A stretch of DNA of 64,000 bases from Rikenella microfusus DSM 15922 (GCF_000427365.1 NZ_KE386488.1:2081882-2145881), one strand, 5' to 3'; shown: positions 28,513 to 38,060, counted from the stretch's first letter. Notes: generated by a model not told the origin, from the sequence alone. A program made the numbers and translations.

Positions 28513-29349
28513 ATGACTCTGCGAGAAACGTATAATCTGTCGGTCGCCCGGTTGGTTCCGCTGTACGGCGAACACGAAGCGAAGGCGGTCGTGGGGCGGT
28601 TGCTGGAGGATAAATACGGGATCGGAAAACTGGAACGGATAACCGTCGGCAGCCGTCCTTTCCCGCACGAAACGGAGTGGAACGCAGACCTCGAACGGCT
28701 GGAGGCATGGGAACCTGTGCAATACGTGACCGGATACGAACAGTTCTGCGGCCGGATTTTCCGCCTCTCGCGCGACACGCTGATCCCGCGCGGCGAAACG
28801 GAACAGTTGGTACGGACGATACTGGACGGCTCTCCCCGCAAAAGGATACTGGACATCGGAACGGGCAGCGGAGCGATCGCGGTGACTCTGGCCGCGGAAT
28901 GGAAAGAGGCCCGGGTGGAAGCGTGGGATATTTCCCCCGGCGCATTGGCGACGGCGGCAGCCAATGCCCGACGGAACGGTGTCGGGGAGCGGATCCGTTT
29001 CGCGGAACGGGACGTATTGAGTTACGAGCCGGAAACGGATACGGAAGCATTCGACCTGGTGGTCAGCAATCCGCCCTATGTATTGGAGTCGGAACGGGCG
29101 CGGATGCGGGCGAACGTAACGGACTACGAACCGGAGGGGGCGTTGTACGTCCCGGACGACGATCCGCTGTTGTTCTATCGGGCGATCGCGCGTCTGCCGC
29201 TGCTCGGGCGGGGCGGCGAACTGTGGTTCGAGATTAACGAGCGGTTCGGCACTGAGACGGAGGAGCTTTTGCTGTCGTCGGGCTACCGGGATGTCCGGAT
29301 AATGAAGGATATTCACGGGCGCGAACGGATCGTGCGGGGAGTAAGATAG
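28513..29349 (+). CDS. prmC: peptide chain release factor N5-glutamine methyltransferase
   Basis: This 278-residue SAM-dependent enzyme methylates the GGQ glutamine of release factors. The PrmC N-terminal helical domain (MTLRETYNLSVARLV...) is followed by the Rossmann methyltransferase domain. That domain has ILDIGTGSGAIAVTLA (about 115-130) and the catalytic NPPY at 186-189. Length fits the family. It is cytoplasmic. I set the start at the ATG 28513 instead of the in-frame TTG at 28504, because the latter lies inside the predicted -7 promoter box. The gene diverges from ribD with about 30 bp between starts and is followed by recX after about 108 bp. Confidence 0.95.
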   Translation: MTLRETYNLSVARLVPLYGEHEAKAVVGRLLEDKYGIGKLERITVGSRPFPHETEWNADLERLEAWEPVQYVTGYEQFCGRIFRLSRDTLIPRGETEQLVRTILDGSPRKRILDIGTGSGAIAVTLAAEWKEARVEAWDISPGALATAAANARRNGVGERIRFAERDVLSYEPETDTEAFDLVVSNPPYVLESERARMRANVTDYEPEGALYVPDDDPLLFYRAIARLPLLGRGGELWFEINERFGTETEELLLSSGYRDVRIMKDIHGRERIVRGVR

Positions 29350-29457
29350 TCCGGGGTCCGCGTCAGCGGTCGGCCCGCCGCCGGTCCGGGCGCAGGGCCG
29401 AATCCGCGCGATATTCGGTTCTCCGTTCGCTGTCTGCGGGGATTTTTAACATGTAGA

Positions 29458-30039
29458 ATGATGGTTTATTACGGCGACGAGGAATTCGGCTACAAACGGG
29501 TCAGGGAACGCAGGCGTCCTGAAAACATCGACTATTCGCAACCGGCCAAAAGCGCGGAACAGGCCCTCGAATCGCTGATGGCTACCTGCGCCAGGTGCGA
29601 GCGGTGTATCAGCGACGTGCGGCGGTCGCTGTACCGCTGGCGAATGCGTCCGGAGGATTACGAACCGATCATTGCCCGGCTGGTACGGGAGCGGTTCGTG
29701 GACGAGGGACGTTATGCACGGGCCTATGTACGCGACAAGGCGAACGGTTCGGGATGGGGACGGCGCAAGATCGAGCTGGGACTGCGGGCGAAAGGGATTC
29801 CGAAAGAGATCATCGACGAGGCGCTGACGGAGATCGAGCCGGAACGGCAGGCCGATCGGTTGGAGACGATGCTCTACCGGCGGTTGGTGCGGGAACGGGA
29901 CAAGGCGAGAAGCGCATACGACCTGCGTACGAAACTTTTTCGCTGGGCGGTGGGACGCGGATACGATTTCGCAGAGGTACAGGAGACTCTGGAACGGATC
30001 ATGGCCGAAAATTACGAACCGGAAACGGAGTCTGTCTGA
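29458..30039 (+). CDS. recX: regulatory protein RecX
   Basis: This 193-residue, mostly helical protein carries the three-helix RecX repeats: RSLYRWRMRPEDYEPIIARLVRERFVDEGRYARAYVRD (about 62-100), then GWGRRKIELGLRAKGIPKEIIDEALTEI (about 102-130). RecX binds RecA filaments and modulates recombination and SOS induction. Two Met codons start the frame (29458, 29461); either is possible. Cys46, Cys49 and Cys52 form a small cluster (CARCERC) in the N-terminal region, uncommon in textbook RecX but not clearly a metal site. RecA is not in the window. The gene follows prmC and is followed by a family C repeat. Confidence 0.92.
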   Translation: MMVYYGDEEFGYKRVRERRRPENIDYSQPAKSAEQALESLMATCARCERCISDVRRSLYRWRMRPEDYEPIIARLVRERFVDEGRYARAYVRDKANGSGWGRRKIELGLRAKGIPKEIIDEALTEIEPERQADRLETMLYRRLVRERDKARSAYDLRTKLFRWAVGRGYDFAEVQETLERIMAENYEPETESV

Positions 30040-30104
30040 GGCTATGGAGCGGGAACCGTTCGGGATATGAGGCGTTCCTGCTGACCGTTGCGCGGATGAT
30101 TAAC

Positions 30105-30190
30105 CAATAAATAAGTCTTCGCGCCAGCGGACGGGCCGCAGCCTGAGGGCAGCGGAGGCCCGCAACACCAATCGCGGGAGCGATTGGTGC
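30105..30190. repeat. family C fragment with terminal hairpin
   Basis: AATAAGTCTTCGCGCCAGCG followed by GACGGGCCGCAGCCT matches the complement of the copy near 19625-19680. A perfect hairpin CACCAATCGC/GCGATTGGTG follows at 30166-30189, carrying a potential TTG and GTG start of the next frame in its right arm. Confidence 0.72.
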
Positions 30191-30243
30191 GTTCCCCGCA
30201 GGCGGCTCCGAAAACCGAAACAAAATCAACCCAATTACCTGTT

Positions 30244-31473
30244 TTGGAACAAAGCGATTTCGACATACTGACCTCGAAAGAGAGCCGCGAACTGATCGAA
30301 CGCCACATCGACGGCGATCCGGCCCGGCTTGCACTCAAACTGCGCAATCCGGCCGTAACCCGGCAAATACGGATACTCCAGAAATGCCGTACCAAATTGC
30401 CGGCGTACTACGCCGCCCGTTGCATCGTGCCGCAAATCGCTTACGAACAGGCCAGCAGCGAAGCCGCTGCGACAGCCCGGACCGAAAGCATCCTGCCCTC
30501 CATTCCGGAAGGCGAACGAAAACTGGCCGTCGATCTGACTTGCGGGTTGGGTGTCGATTCATTGGCCTTGAGCCGGGTTTTCGACCGGGTGATCGCAGCG
30601 GAGCTGGACCCGTTGCGTGCGGAAACGGCCCGCTGGAATTTCGAGCGTCTGGGAGTCGGAAATATCGAAGTCGTCCACCGTTCCGCCGAAGATTTCCTCG
30701 TGTCGTGGCCTTGCGGACAACGTATCGATTTGGCATATATCGACCCTTCGCGCAAGAAAGCGGACGGAAGTCGGGTCTATTCGTTGGAAGACAGTTCGCC
30801 CAATGTACTGGAGTTGCTTCCTGTCCTGCGTCGGAACGCCCGGCGGATCGTAGTGAAACTGTCGCCGTTATTCGACGTGGCGGAGGTTTACCGCTTGTTC
30901 GGAGAGAATACCTGCATGGAGGTCGTTTCGCTGGACGGAGAGTGTAAGGAGGTGCTGGCCAAAATCGGTTTTGAGGAAGGTCAAGAAGCCGCGCCGTACA
31001 TGCGGACGACAATCATACGCCGGGGAGAAACCATGCATTACGATTTCAGCCGGACGACCGCGGATGCCGGACTCACGGAGTGCGGGAAAGTCGGCGAGGC
31101 CCGTTTCCTGCTGGTGCCGGACGTCGCCTTCTACAAGACACGGACGGTCGGGGCCTATATCGCGACTTACCTGCCGCATATGCGGGGAAATTTACGGCTA
31201 TCCGGAGAGTATCTCTTTGCGGACGAACTGCCGGATAATTTCACGGGCAGGACTTACCGGATCACGTTCCGCCATCCGTACCAGCCGAAAGAAATCGCCC
31301 GGCTGCTCCGTTCCCGCGGGATCCGGCGGATCAACATACACCGCCGTAACTTCCCGTTTTCGGCCGAACAAATCGGCCATGCGCTGGGAGTCGGCCTCGG
31401 CGGCAGTACGGATATTTTCTGCACGTTGGCAGACGGAGAACCCACTGTCTTTTTTGTCAGCAGAATTGACTAA
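30244..31473 (+). CDS. class I methyltransferase with THUMP-like/PG_1098 domains
   Basis: The frame continues to 31473 without any ATG near its beginning. I place the start at TTG 30244 (409 residues). A TTG at 30184 or GTG at 30187 is in frame but lies within a repeat hairpin. The protein has an N-terminal helical region, then a Rossmann SAM-binding domain (AVDLTCGLGVDSLAL about 103-117, a DIAYIDPSRK-like block read as IDLAYIDPSRKKADG, about 162-176). A C-terminal half follows that resembles the ferredoxin-like and THUMP-like domains of the Porphyromonas PG_1098 family. The family is taken to be RNA methyltransferases of unknown target. A family B element starts 15 bp after the stop. Confidence 0.8.
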   Translation: MEQSDFDILTSKESRELIERHIDGDPARLALKLRNPAVTRQIRILQKCRTKLPAYYAARCIVPQIAYEQASSEAAATARTESILPSIPEGERKLAVDLTCGLGVDSLALSRVFDRVIAAELDPLRAETARWNFERLGVGNIEVVHRSAEDFLVSWPCGQRIDLAYIDPSRKKADGSRVYSLEDSSPNVLELLPVLRRNARRIVVKLSPLFDVAEVYRLFGENTCMEVVSLDGECKEVLAKIGFEEGQEAAPYMRTTIIRRGETMHYDFSRTTADAGLTECGKVGEARFLLVPDVAFYKTRTVGAYIATYLPHMRGNLRLSGEYLFADELPDNFTGRTYRITFRHPYQPKEIARLLRSRGIRRINIHRRNFPFSAEQIGHALGVGLGGSTDIFCTLADGEPTVFFVSRID

Positions 31474-31487
31474 TTTTGTTTATTAAC

Positions 31488-31902
31488 CGTTCGTTTATCC
31501 GTTACATTAGAGTTCTGAGGCAACCGTTCTTTTTGTGAACAACGACGCTGCCAGCGTGAATAGAGCGTTTTTATTCAGGCTTTTTCGATCGGAACGACAG
31601 CCCGTTGTTTTGCGGTTCGCAGAACCGCCGGCCTTGTCGCCCTGGCGCTTTGCGCCACGGGGGGAGGGCGACAGGCCGAAGTTCAGGTCGTGGATGCGGG
31701 CTATCGTTTCATACAAACCAGCGTCCGGAGCGCAGAAAACTGCGAAACCCGAGGCGCACACGACTGCTCGGAAATTCGGCTTTGCCTTCCCCCGGAGCCT
31801 CGGCCACCCGAACGAGTTCGATGGCCGAGGTTGCTCGTCGGTTCTTGCTTTTCAAAGAAAGAACGGTTGTCTCCGAACTCTAATGTAACGGATAAACGAA
31901 CG
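31488..31902 (+). repeat. family B element, copy B2 (most symmetric)
   Basis: About 415 bp with nearly perfect 45-bp inverted ends: CGTTCGTTTATCCGTTAC...GAGTTCTGAGGCAACCGTTC on the left, its complement with only two or three mismatches on the right. Inside are the G-loop hairpin (31629-31678), the hairpin GCGGTTCGCAGAACCGC (31612-31628), and CTCGGCCA...TGGCCGAG (about 31798-31828). A -7-like TAATTTTG at 31471-31478 ends ten bases before the element. The right end is 16 bp before the kdsC ATG. Confidence 0.92.
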
Positions 31903-31918
31903 GATAAAACAGTAAATT

Positions 31919-32425
31919 ATGGGTAATTTCAAGGAAGAAGTAGCGAAGATACGCGCATTCGTATTCGACGTGGACGGCGTATTCACCGACGGGAGGATCC
32001 TCATCACCCCCGACGGCGAATTTTTACGCGAATACAGCGTGCGCGACGGACTCGCCGTAGTACGGGCCGTACAAAAAGGCTATCCTATCGGCATCATCTC
32101 CGGCGGACACGGCGATCAGCTCCGCAAACGTATGGAAGGGTTGGGCATACGGCACATATACACCGGAAAAGAAAGCAAGATCGAATCCCTGCACCACTTC
32201 GCCGAACAATGCGGCGTCCCCCTCGAAGAGACGATCTACATGGGCGACGATTTCCCCGACATCGAACCCATGCGTGCCGTCAGGCTCGCCACCGCTCCGG
32301 CCGATGCCGACGCCACCGTGAAAAGCGTCGTGCACTACGTTTCCGCCTTCAAAGGCGGTTGCGGATGCGTGCGCGACATCATCGAACAAGTGCTCCGGGC
32401 CAGAGGAGACTGGTTCGAATATTGA
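31919..32425 (+). CDS. kdsC: 3-deoxy-D-manno-octulosonate 8-phosphate phosphatase (KdsC-type HAD)
   Basis: This 168-residue C0-type HAD phosphatase should remove phosphate from KDO-8-P in lipid A-core synthesis. HAD motif I is FDVDGVFTDGR (about 13-23, nucleophile Asp14). Motif II is IISGG (about 59-63), and motif III/IV is the Lys plus GDDFPDIEPM region (about 107-116). The small, cap-less size and tetramer-type surface match KdsC. The related NeuA-fused or CMP-acylneuraminate phosphatases are a remote alternative. It is cytoplasmic. Its start is 16 bp from family B element B2. The metallophosphatase, GH20 and nuclease genes follow with gaps of 70, 17 and 3 bp and may form one transcript. 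Confidence 0.92.
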   Translation: MGNFKEEVAKIRAFVFDVDGVFTDGRILITPDGEFLREYSVRDGLAVVRAVQKGYPIGIISGGHGDQLRKRMEGLGIRHIYTGKESKIESLHHFAEQCGVPLEETIYMGDDFPDIEPMRAVRLATAPADADATVKSVVHYVSAFKGGCGCVRDIIEQVLRARGDWFEY

Positions 32426-32495
32426 TCCGACACGCGCAAACCGTCCGGCAACCCTGCGCCCTCAACCCTTTCCGCTCCGCTAACCTCTTCCCCGG

Positions 32496-33599
32496 ATGAA
32501 AATATTACGAAAACTGCTTATCGCCCTGACGACGGCAGCCTGCCTGAACGCACAGGCCGAAGGACTCTCCGCCGACGGCCCCTATATCCGTTACCGGGCC
32601 GACGGAATCGCGCAAACGATCCGCGTCACCTCCGCCGGACAAATCGAAAGAACGGACAGCGCCCGGCTCCCTCCCGATTTCCGGTTCCGTGTCGAGAGCC
32701 ACGACGGCCGCTACGCTTTCGATGTGACGCTGCACCCCATCGTGCGCCCGGCCTGGAAATACGAAGCGCCGAAAAAACTGCTCGTACTCTCCGACCCGCA
32801 CGGCGACCTGCACAGCCTCGTCAGCCTGTTGCGAGCCAACGGCGTGATCGGCAAACGACTGGAATGGCGATACGGAAAAAACCGCCTGATGGTCATCGGC
32901 GACGTTTTCGACCGGGGGCCGGACGTCACGCAGATACTCTGGCTGCTGTACAAGCTGGAAGCCGAAGCCGATGAAACCGGCGGAAGTGTATCGTTCCTCT
33001 TGGGCAACCACGAACCCATGGTACTGTCGAACGACCTGCGCTACACCGACGAAAAATACAAAACGCTGGCCGACACGCTCGGCATCGAATACGCCTCATT
33101 GTTCGGACCGGATACCGAACTGGGCCGCTGGCTGGGCACACGAAACACGATTCAGGTGATCGGCACGAATCTGTTCGTACACGCCGGAGCGGGGCAAGCC
33201 TTTTACGAACTGAATCCGGACATCCCCCTCGTCAATCGGGAAACGAGCCGTATGCTGTTCCGCAGGAACAAGACACGCAAAGCCTGGTCGCCGTTGCACG
33301 CCTTCTTGTACGGCAGCGAAGGTCCCCTGTGGTATCGGGGGTTAGTCCGCGAAAAACCCAAATACAAGCCCTGCGCCGCCGACACGCTGCAAATGATCCT
33401 GAACCGTTACGGCGTCGAACGGATCATCGTCGGCCATACCGTTCAGCCGGATATTTCGGCCTTTTACGACGGCAGAGTGATCGGCGTGAACGTGAATAAC
33501 CGGAAAAACCGGGAACAGGGCCTCGGCCGGGGCCTGCTGATCGAACAAGGCGCCTGTTATGTCGTCGGCGACAAAGGAAAATTACGACAACTCTTTTAA
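32496..33599 (+). CDS. secreted metallophosphoesterase (PPP-like)
   Basis: This 367-residue protein has a signal peptide (about 1-21, ending NAQA) and a calcineurin-like phosphoesterase domain with all standard motifs. They are LSDPHGDLHS (about 98-107), GDVFDRGPD (about 135-143), LLGNHEPM (about 168-175), and GHTVQPD (about 312-318). The arrangement resembles the bacterial Shewanella-like PPP phosphatases, normally cytoplasmic in other phyla, but here an export signal is clear. It binds two metal ions and may dephosphorylate a protein or small molecule in the periplasm. Substrate unknown. It lies between kdsC and GH20 in a possible operon. Confidence 0.87.
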   Translation: MKILRKLLIALTTAACLNAQAEGLSADGPYIRYRADGIAQTIRVTSAGQIERTDSARLPPDFRFRVESHDGRYAFDVTLHPIVRPAWKYEAPKKLLVLSDPHGDLHSLVSLLRANGVIGKRLEWRYGKNRLMVIGDVFDRGPDVTQILWLLYKLEAEADETGGSVSFLLGNHEPMVLSNDLRYTDEKYKTLADTLGIEYASLFGPDTELGRWLGTRNTIQVIGTNLFVHAGAGQAFYELNPDIPLVNRETSRMLFRRNKTRKAWSPLHAFLYGSEGPLWYRGLVREKPKYKPCAADTLQMILNRYGVERIIVGHTVQPDISAFYDGRVIGVNVNNRKNREQGLGRGLLIEQGACYVVGDKGKLRQLF

Positions 33600-33616
33600 A
33601 CCTATTGACAACGCAC

Positions 33617-35146
33617 ATGAAACATCCGTTCACGCTGATCGTCGCCCTGTTCGCCACCGTCGGCATCGCGGCCGCCCAGCACATCGTCCCGGAACCCGCC
33701 TCGGTCATCCCAGGCAAAGGCGTGAACCGGAAAGGCGCGAGGACCTCCGTCATGAACGGAGGCGACACTACGCTCGACTTCGCCAGCCAGGCGATTAGCA
33801 CGGTGATACGACACGACCTGAAAAGCCACCCGGACAACTATCAACGCCGCTTTTACAAACTGGCCGTGGATGCGGACGCCTTTCCGAACCCCGAAGCCTA
33901 CCGTTTGACGATTACTCCGCGCGAAGTCCGCATTACAGGCGGCTCGTCGGCCGGAGTATTCTACGGCGTCCAGACCCTGCGGCAGCTGATCGACGAAAAC
34001 GGCGACCTTCCGTGCGTGACCGTCGAAGACGAGCCTCGCTTCGCTCACCGCGGACTGATGCTCGATCCGGCCCGTCACTTCCTTCCCGTAACCGACCTAA
34101 AGCGGTTTATCGACGCGATGGCCCTGTATAAATTCAACGTGCTGCACCTCCACCTGACCGACGACCAGGGCTGGCGCGTCGAGATCGGCAAATACCCCCG
34201 CCTCACGGAAATCGGCTCCGTCCGTGCCGAAACCGACGGCGACGGCATTCCCCACCGGGGTTACTATACGCAGGCGGAGTTGCGCGAACTGGCGGCCTAC
34301 GCCGCGGAGCGGCATGTGGAGATCGTGCCGGAATTCGACATTCCGGGGCACTCGGTAGCGGCCGTCGCCTCCTATCCGTGGCTCTCGTGTCAGACGATCG
34401 ACACGCTTCAGGTGCGGACCACGGCGGGCGTATCGCCCGATCTGCTGTGTGCCGGCAATGACTCCACGGTAGCGTTCGTCCGGGACGTCGTGCGCGAGAT
34501 AGCCGCCGTTTTCCCCTCGCCGCGTTTCCACATCGGCGGCGACGAGGCCCCGCTGGACCGGTGGGTGCAATGCCCGAAATGCCAGGCCCGGAAAACCGCC
34601 CTGGGGTTGAAAACCGACGCCGAACTGATGGGATGGCTGTTGGGACAGGTATCGGAGACCTTGGAGGAGGCCGGGAAAAAACCGATGATCTGGTACGAAA
34701 CGAACGTGCCGCGCTATCCCGCCGAAGCGACGATGTTCGCCTGGCGGATGGGGCTGACCCCCGCCGTGACCGACAGTGCGGCGGCCTACGGCTGGCCGCT
34801 GGTGCTGGCGCCGGGCGAACACGCCTATTTCGACTATCCGCAGGCCGCCGACGAGCGTCCGGCGGAATGGATGCCGGTGCTGTCGTTGCGCCGGGCCTAC
34901 GATTTCGACCCGCAAGGCCCGACGGCGATCGGGGTGGAAGCCACCCTGTGGGGCGAATACATACCCGACATCGACAAAGCCTTCTACATGGCGTTCCCGC
35001 GGGCGTTGGCCCTGTCGGAAGCCGCCTGGAGCCGCCCCGAAAACCGGTCGTGGGAACGTTTCCGGGCCAAATTGCCGCACCAGCTCCGGTTGTTGGAACA
35101 GGTCGGCATCCCGTTCCGGCGCCCCGCGGACAAGGAACTCGACTGA
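33617..35146 (+). CDS. secreted GH20 beta-N-acetylhexosaminidase
   Basis: This 509-residue enzyme (ATG 33617; the TTG 12 bases upstream is rejected because the ATG begins the signal peptide MKHPFTLIVALFATVG) has the N-terminal GH20b domain (about 25-140) and the GH20 TIM barrel. The catalytic Asp-Glu pair is Asp309-Glu310 in HIGGDEAP. Substrate-binding blocks are GLMLDPARHFLP, LHLTDDQGWRVEI and WYETNVPRYP. It uses substrate-assisted catalysis on terminal GlcNAc or GalNAc, in the periplasm or at the surface. It would complement the GH2 galactosidase by removing GlcNAc from N-glycan antennae. The AddB-like nuclease gene begins 3 bp after the stop. Confidence 0.95.
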   Translation: MKHPFTLIVALFATVGIAAAQHIVPEPASVIPGKGVNRKGARTSVMNGGDTTLDFASQAISTVIRHDLKSHPDNYQRRFYKLAVDADAFPNPEAYRLTITPREVRITGGSSAGVFYGVQTLRQLIDENGDLPCVTVEDEPRFAHRGLMLDPARHFLPVTDLKRFIDAMALYKFNVLHLHLTDDQGWRVEIGKYPRLTEIGSVRAETDGDGIPHRGYYTQAELRELAAYAAERHVEIVPEFDIPGHSVAAVASYPWLSCQTIDTLQVRTTAGVSPDLLCAGNDSTVAFVRDVVREIAAVFPSPRFHIGGDEAPLDRWVQCPKCQARKTALGLKTDAELMGWLLGQVSETLEEAGKKPMIWYETNVPRYPAEATMFAWRMGLTPAVTDSAAAYGWPLVLAPGEHAYFDYPQAADERPAEWMPVLSLRRAYDFDPQGPTAIGVEATLWGEYIPDIDKAFYMAFPRALALSEAAWSRPENRSWERFRAKLPHQLRLLEQVGIPFRRPADKELD

Positions 35147-35149
35147 CGC

Positions 35150-37993
35150 ATGAAAAAATTCCTGACAGAAACGGCTGAATCGCTATACGCGGCATACGGC
35201 GCCGGCATTTCCGACCTGTACATCATCTTTCCCGGCAAGCGGGCACGCCTCTTTTTCAACGAGGCGCTGCTCGAAATCACCGGCGGGCGTCCCATGTGGC
35301 AGCCCCGCTACCTCTCCATGGACGACCTCGTCCGGAGTCTGTCGCCGCTGGAGACCGGCGATCGCCTGCGGCTCGTGGCCGAACTGTACAAAATCTACGA
35401 CCGTTACCACCCGGAGCCTTTCGACCGCTTCTTCCGCTGGGGCGAAATGCTTCTCTCGGATTTCGACACCATCGACAAATACCTGATCGACGCCGCGGCA
35501 CTCTATGCCAACGTCAGCGACCTGCGCGAGATCGAATCCCGGTTCGGCGGCCTGTTCGCCGAGAACGACGAAGCGATGGCGCTGGTACGCGGCTTCTGGC
35601 AGACCCTCGACCGTCCGGGCGTAAAATCGGTCGAACAACAGCAATTCCTGAAAATCTGGCGGTCGCTCCACAGCATCTATTCGGAATACAAGGCCCGGCT
35701 GCGGGAACTGGGCATCGGCTACGGCGGCATGATCTACCGCGATGTCGCCGAAAGCCTCGCGCCCGGCGATACGGACGAACGCTTTGCGGGAAAAACTTTC
35801 TGTTTCGTCGGGTTCAACGCCCTGAACGAGTGCGAAAAACGGCTGTTCGGGTACCTGAAAGAGACCGGAGCCGGACGCTTCTACTGGGATTACGACAACT
35901 ATTTCTACCGCTCGGAAGATCAGGAGGCCGGACGTTTCATCCGGCGCAATACGGCCCGGTTCGGCGACGACGCCCCGGACCTCGCGCGGGACAACTTCGA
36001 ACGGCCCAAACGGATCGAAGTGATCTCCACCCCGTCCGACATCCTGCAATGCAAAGCCCTCTACCGCGAACTGGAAAAAATCTACGAGCAACAGGGATTC
36101 ATAGATAAAGAGACGGCCATCGTACTGACGGACGAAAACCTGCTCCTGCCGGTGCTCCATTCCATTCCGCCCGCCGCCGCGGCCCTCAACGTCACGATGG
36201 GTTACCCGCTGGCGAACACGGTGCCTTACATGCTGTTGGAACGGCTTCTGATGCTCCAGAGCCACGTGCGCGAAGGGCATTTCTCGCATACCGACGTGCT
36301 GGGACTACTCGCCCATCCTTACGTGGCGGAACAGGCCGCCGCCGCGGCCAAAGCCGTGGCCGACCGCATCAATACCTGGCAGACGGTATGGGTACCGCCC
36401 GATTTTTTCGAAGACAACGACCTGCTGTGCCGTATCTTCCGGCCCGTCCCGGACGTGGAACAATTGCAGCTATATATCGAAGATATACTTTCCGGGTTGG
36501 GCGCCGTACCTTCCGACAGCGAGGAGGCCCGCCAACGCAAAGAGTTCATCTTCACGATCCTGGATAATGTGATCCGACTCGGCAACACCGTGCGGGAGTG
36601 CGGTATCGAACTGCCGACGGGCATCTACATCTCCCTGCTGAGGCAGACGCTGGCGAAAACCCGCGTACCTTACGAAGGCGAGCCGCTGAGCGGCCTCCAG
36701 ATCATGGGTATCCTGGAGACCCGCAACCTCGATTTCGACAACGTGATCCTCCTCTCGCTCACCGACGACACTTTCCCCGGCAACCGCGAAGGCAGCTCCT
36801 ACATCCCCTTCAACCTGCGGCAGGCGTTCGGCCTGCCTACCCCGCAGGACCACGAAGCGATGTACGCCTATTATTTCTACCGCCTGATCGCCCGGTGCCG
36901 GCGGCTGACGATGATGTACAGTTCGGCGGCGGACGACAAGCGCACGGGCGAACAGAGCCGCTACATCTACCAGCTGGAATACGAGTCGCCGCACGCGGTG
37001 GAACGTTCCAATATCAACCTGCGGATCGACTACCGGCCCGTAGAACCGATCAGCGTGGCCAAATCGCCGGAGATCATGCGTCGGCTCGCCGCCATGGAGT
37101 TCTACCCCTCGAAACTGAACCGTTATATCGACTGCCCGCTGAAGTTCTATTTCGCCGACATCGAACGGCTCGAAACTCCGGAACAGATCGAGCAGGAAGT
37201 AACTCACCTGGATGTGGGTAATACGCTCCACCGCGCCCTGGAGCTGCTTTACGCCCCTCTGGTCGGCCGGCCGGACGCGGCGCGGCATATCGCGGCCCTC
37301 GCCGCGGCGGACATACGGGATGCCGTCGAACGGTCGATGGCGGATGTGATGGGAGCGCGGGGACAACAGATCGAACTGAGCGGACGCATGTCGTTGCACC
37401 GGGATATCGTGATCCGGTACGTCGAGAACATCCGCCGTTTCGACGCGCGGGAGGGAGGCGCCCCCTTTATCGTCGAGGGGTTGGAACGGACGGTGAAACA
37501 TCCGTTCGATTTCGGCGGACGCTCCGTCACGCTGGCGGGCGTAGCCGACCGTATAGACCGGTTGCACGACGGTACGCTGCGGATCGTGGATTACAAAAGC
37601 GGCGGCGACACCCCGGAATTCGTATCCGTGGAAAACCTCTTTTCCGACGAAGGGGTTACGCGGGACGGCGAGTTGCGCTACGAGCCGCATAACGGAGCGG
37701 TATTGCAGACATTGCTGTACGCATTGATTTTCGGAACCGTCGAACATGCCGACGTATCCCCGGCGCTCTATGTGGCCCGTAAAATGGGAGTACCCGACTT
37801 TTCGCCCCGCCCGGTCTGCAAAAGCGACGGCATGATGCCGGTGGAACGTCTGCGTCCGGAACAGGCGGCGGCGCTCGCCGATGGGTTGGAACGGCTCTTC
37901 ACGACCCTGTTCGACGCTTCGGTTCCGTTCGTGCAGACCGCACACGAACAGAAATGCGCCGTATGCGATTTCCGGAACATCTGCCGCAGATAA
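35150..37993 (+). CDS. AddB/RecB-like PD-(D/E)XK nuclease with iron-sulfur motif
   Basis: This 947-residue cytoplasmic protein has an inactivated-helicase-like N-terminal two thirds and a C-terminal PD-(D/E)XK nuclease. The catalytic core is RIVDYKSGG with Asp814 and Lys816. Four cysteines fit the AddB-type 4Fe-4S staple that flanks the nuclease: Cys662 in DCPLKFYF and Cys936, Cys939 and Cys945 in CAVCDFRNIC. The start MKKFLTETAESLYAAYGAG and the GKRARLFFN segment are typical of the Bacteroidetes family. Such proteins pair with an AddA-type UvrD helicase in double-strand break repair. No such helicase is in the window. It follows GH20 by 3 bp, so it is likely co-transcribed with it. Confidence 0.88.
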   Translation: MKKFLTETAESLYAAYGAGISDLYIIFPGKRARLFFNEALLEITGGRPMWQPRYLSMDDLVRSLSPLETGDRLRLVAELYKIYDRYHPEPFDRFFRWGEMLLSDFDTIDKYLIDAAALYANVSDLREIESRFGGLFAENDEAMALVRGFWQTLDRPGVKSVEQQQFLKIWRSLHSIYSEYKARLRELGIGYGGMIYRDVAESLAPGDTDERFAGKTFCFVGFNALNECEKRLFGYLKETGAGRFYWDYDNYFYRSEDQEAGRFIRRNTARFGDDAPDLARDNFERPKRIEVISTPSDILQCKALYRELEKIYEQQGFIDKETAIVLTDENLLLPVLHSIPPAAAALNVTMGYPLANTVPYMLLERLLMLQSHVREGHFSHTDVLGLLAHPYVAEQAAAAAKAVADRINTWQTVWVPPDFFEDNDLLCRIFRPVPDVEQLQLYIEDILSGLGAVPSDSEEARQRKEFIFTILDNVIRLGNTVRECGIELPTGIYISLLRQTLAKTRVPYEGEPLSGLQIMGILETRNLDFDNVILLSLTDDTFPGNREGSSYIPFNLRQAFGLPTPQDHEAMYAYYFYRLIARCRRLTMMYSSAADDKRTGEQSRYIYQLEYESPHAVERSNINLRIDYRPVEPISVAKSPEIMRRLAAMEFYPSKLNRYIDCPLKFYFADIERLETPEQIEQEVTHLDVGNTLHRALELLYAPLVGRPDAARHIAALAAADIRDAVERSMADVMGARGQQIELSGRMSLHRDIVIRYVENIRRFDAREGGAPFIVEGLERTVKHPFDFGGRSVTLAGVADRIDRLHDGTLRIVDYKSGGDTPEFVSVENLFSDEGVTRDGELRYEPHNGAVLQTLLYALIFGTVEHADVSPALYVARKMGVPDFSPRPVCKSDGMMPVERLRPEQAAALADGLERLFTTLFDASVPFVQTAHEQKCAVCDFRNICRR

Positions 37994-38060
37994 ACGAGCG
38001 GCCCGCATGCCGCGGATTCCGTCGGAAACGGCGCTTTCCCCGAAAGCGATTATATATTTT
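37994..38060. other. short spacer after the nuclease gene
   Basis: Ordinary GC-rich spacer. No terminator is obvious before the family A2 element begins at 38061. A TATATATTTTGG run precedes the element. Confidence 0.4.

Noticed and set aside
31488-31902. Overlapping open frames inside family B elements, similar in all copies
   Set aside because: Their similarity only follows from DNA identity. They occur in several frames at once, lack plausible starts and are shifted by indels between copies.
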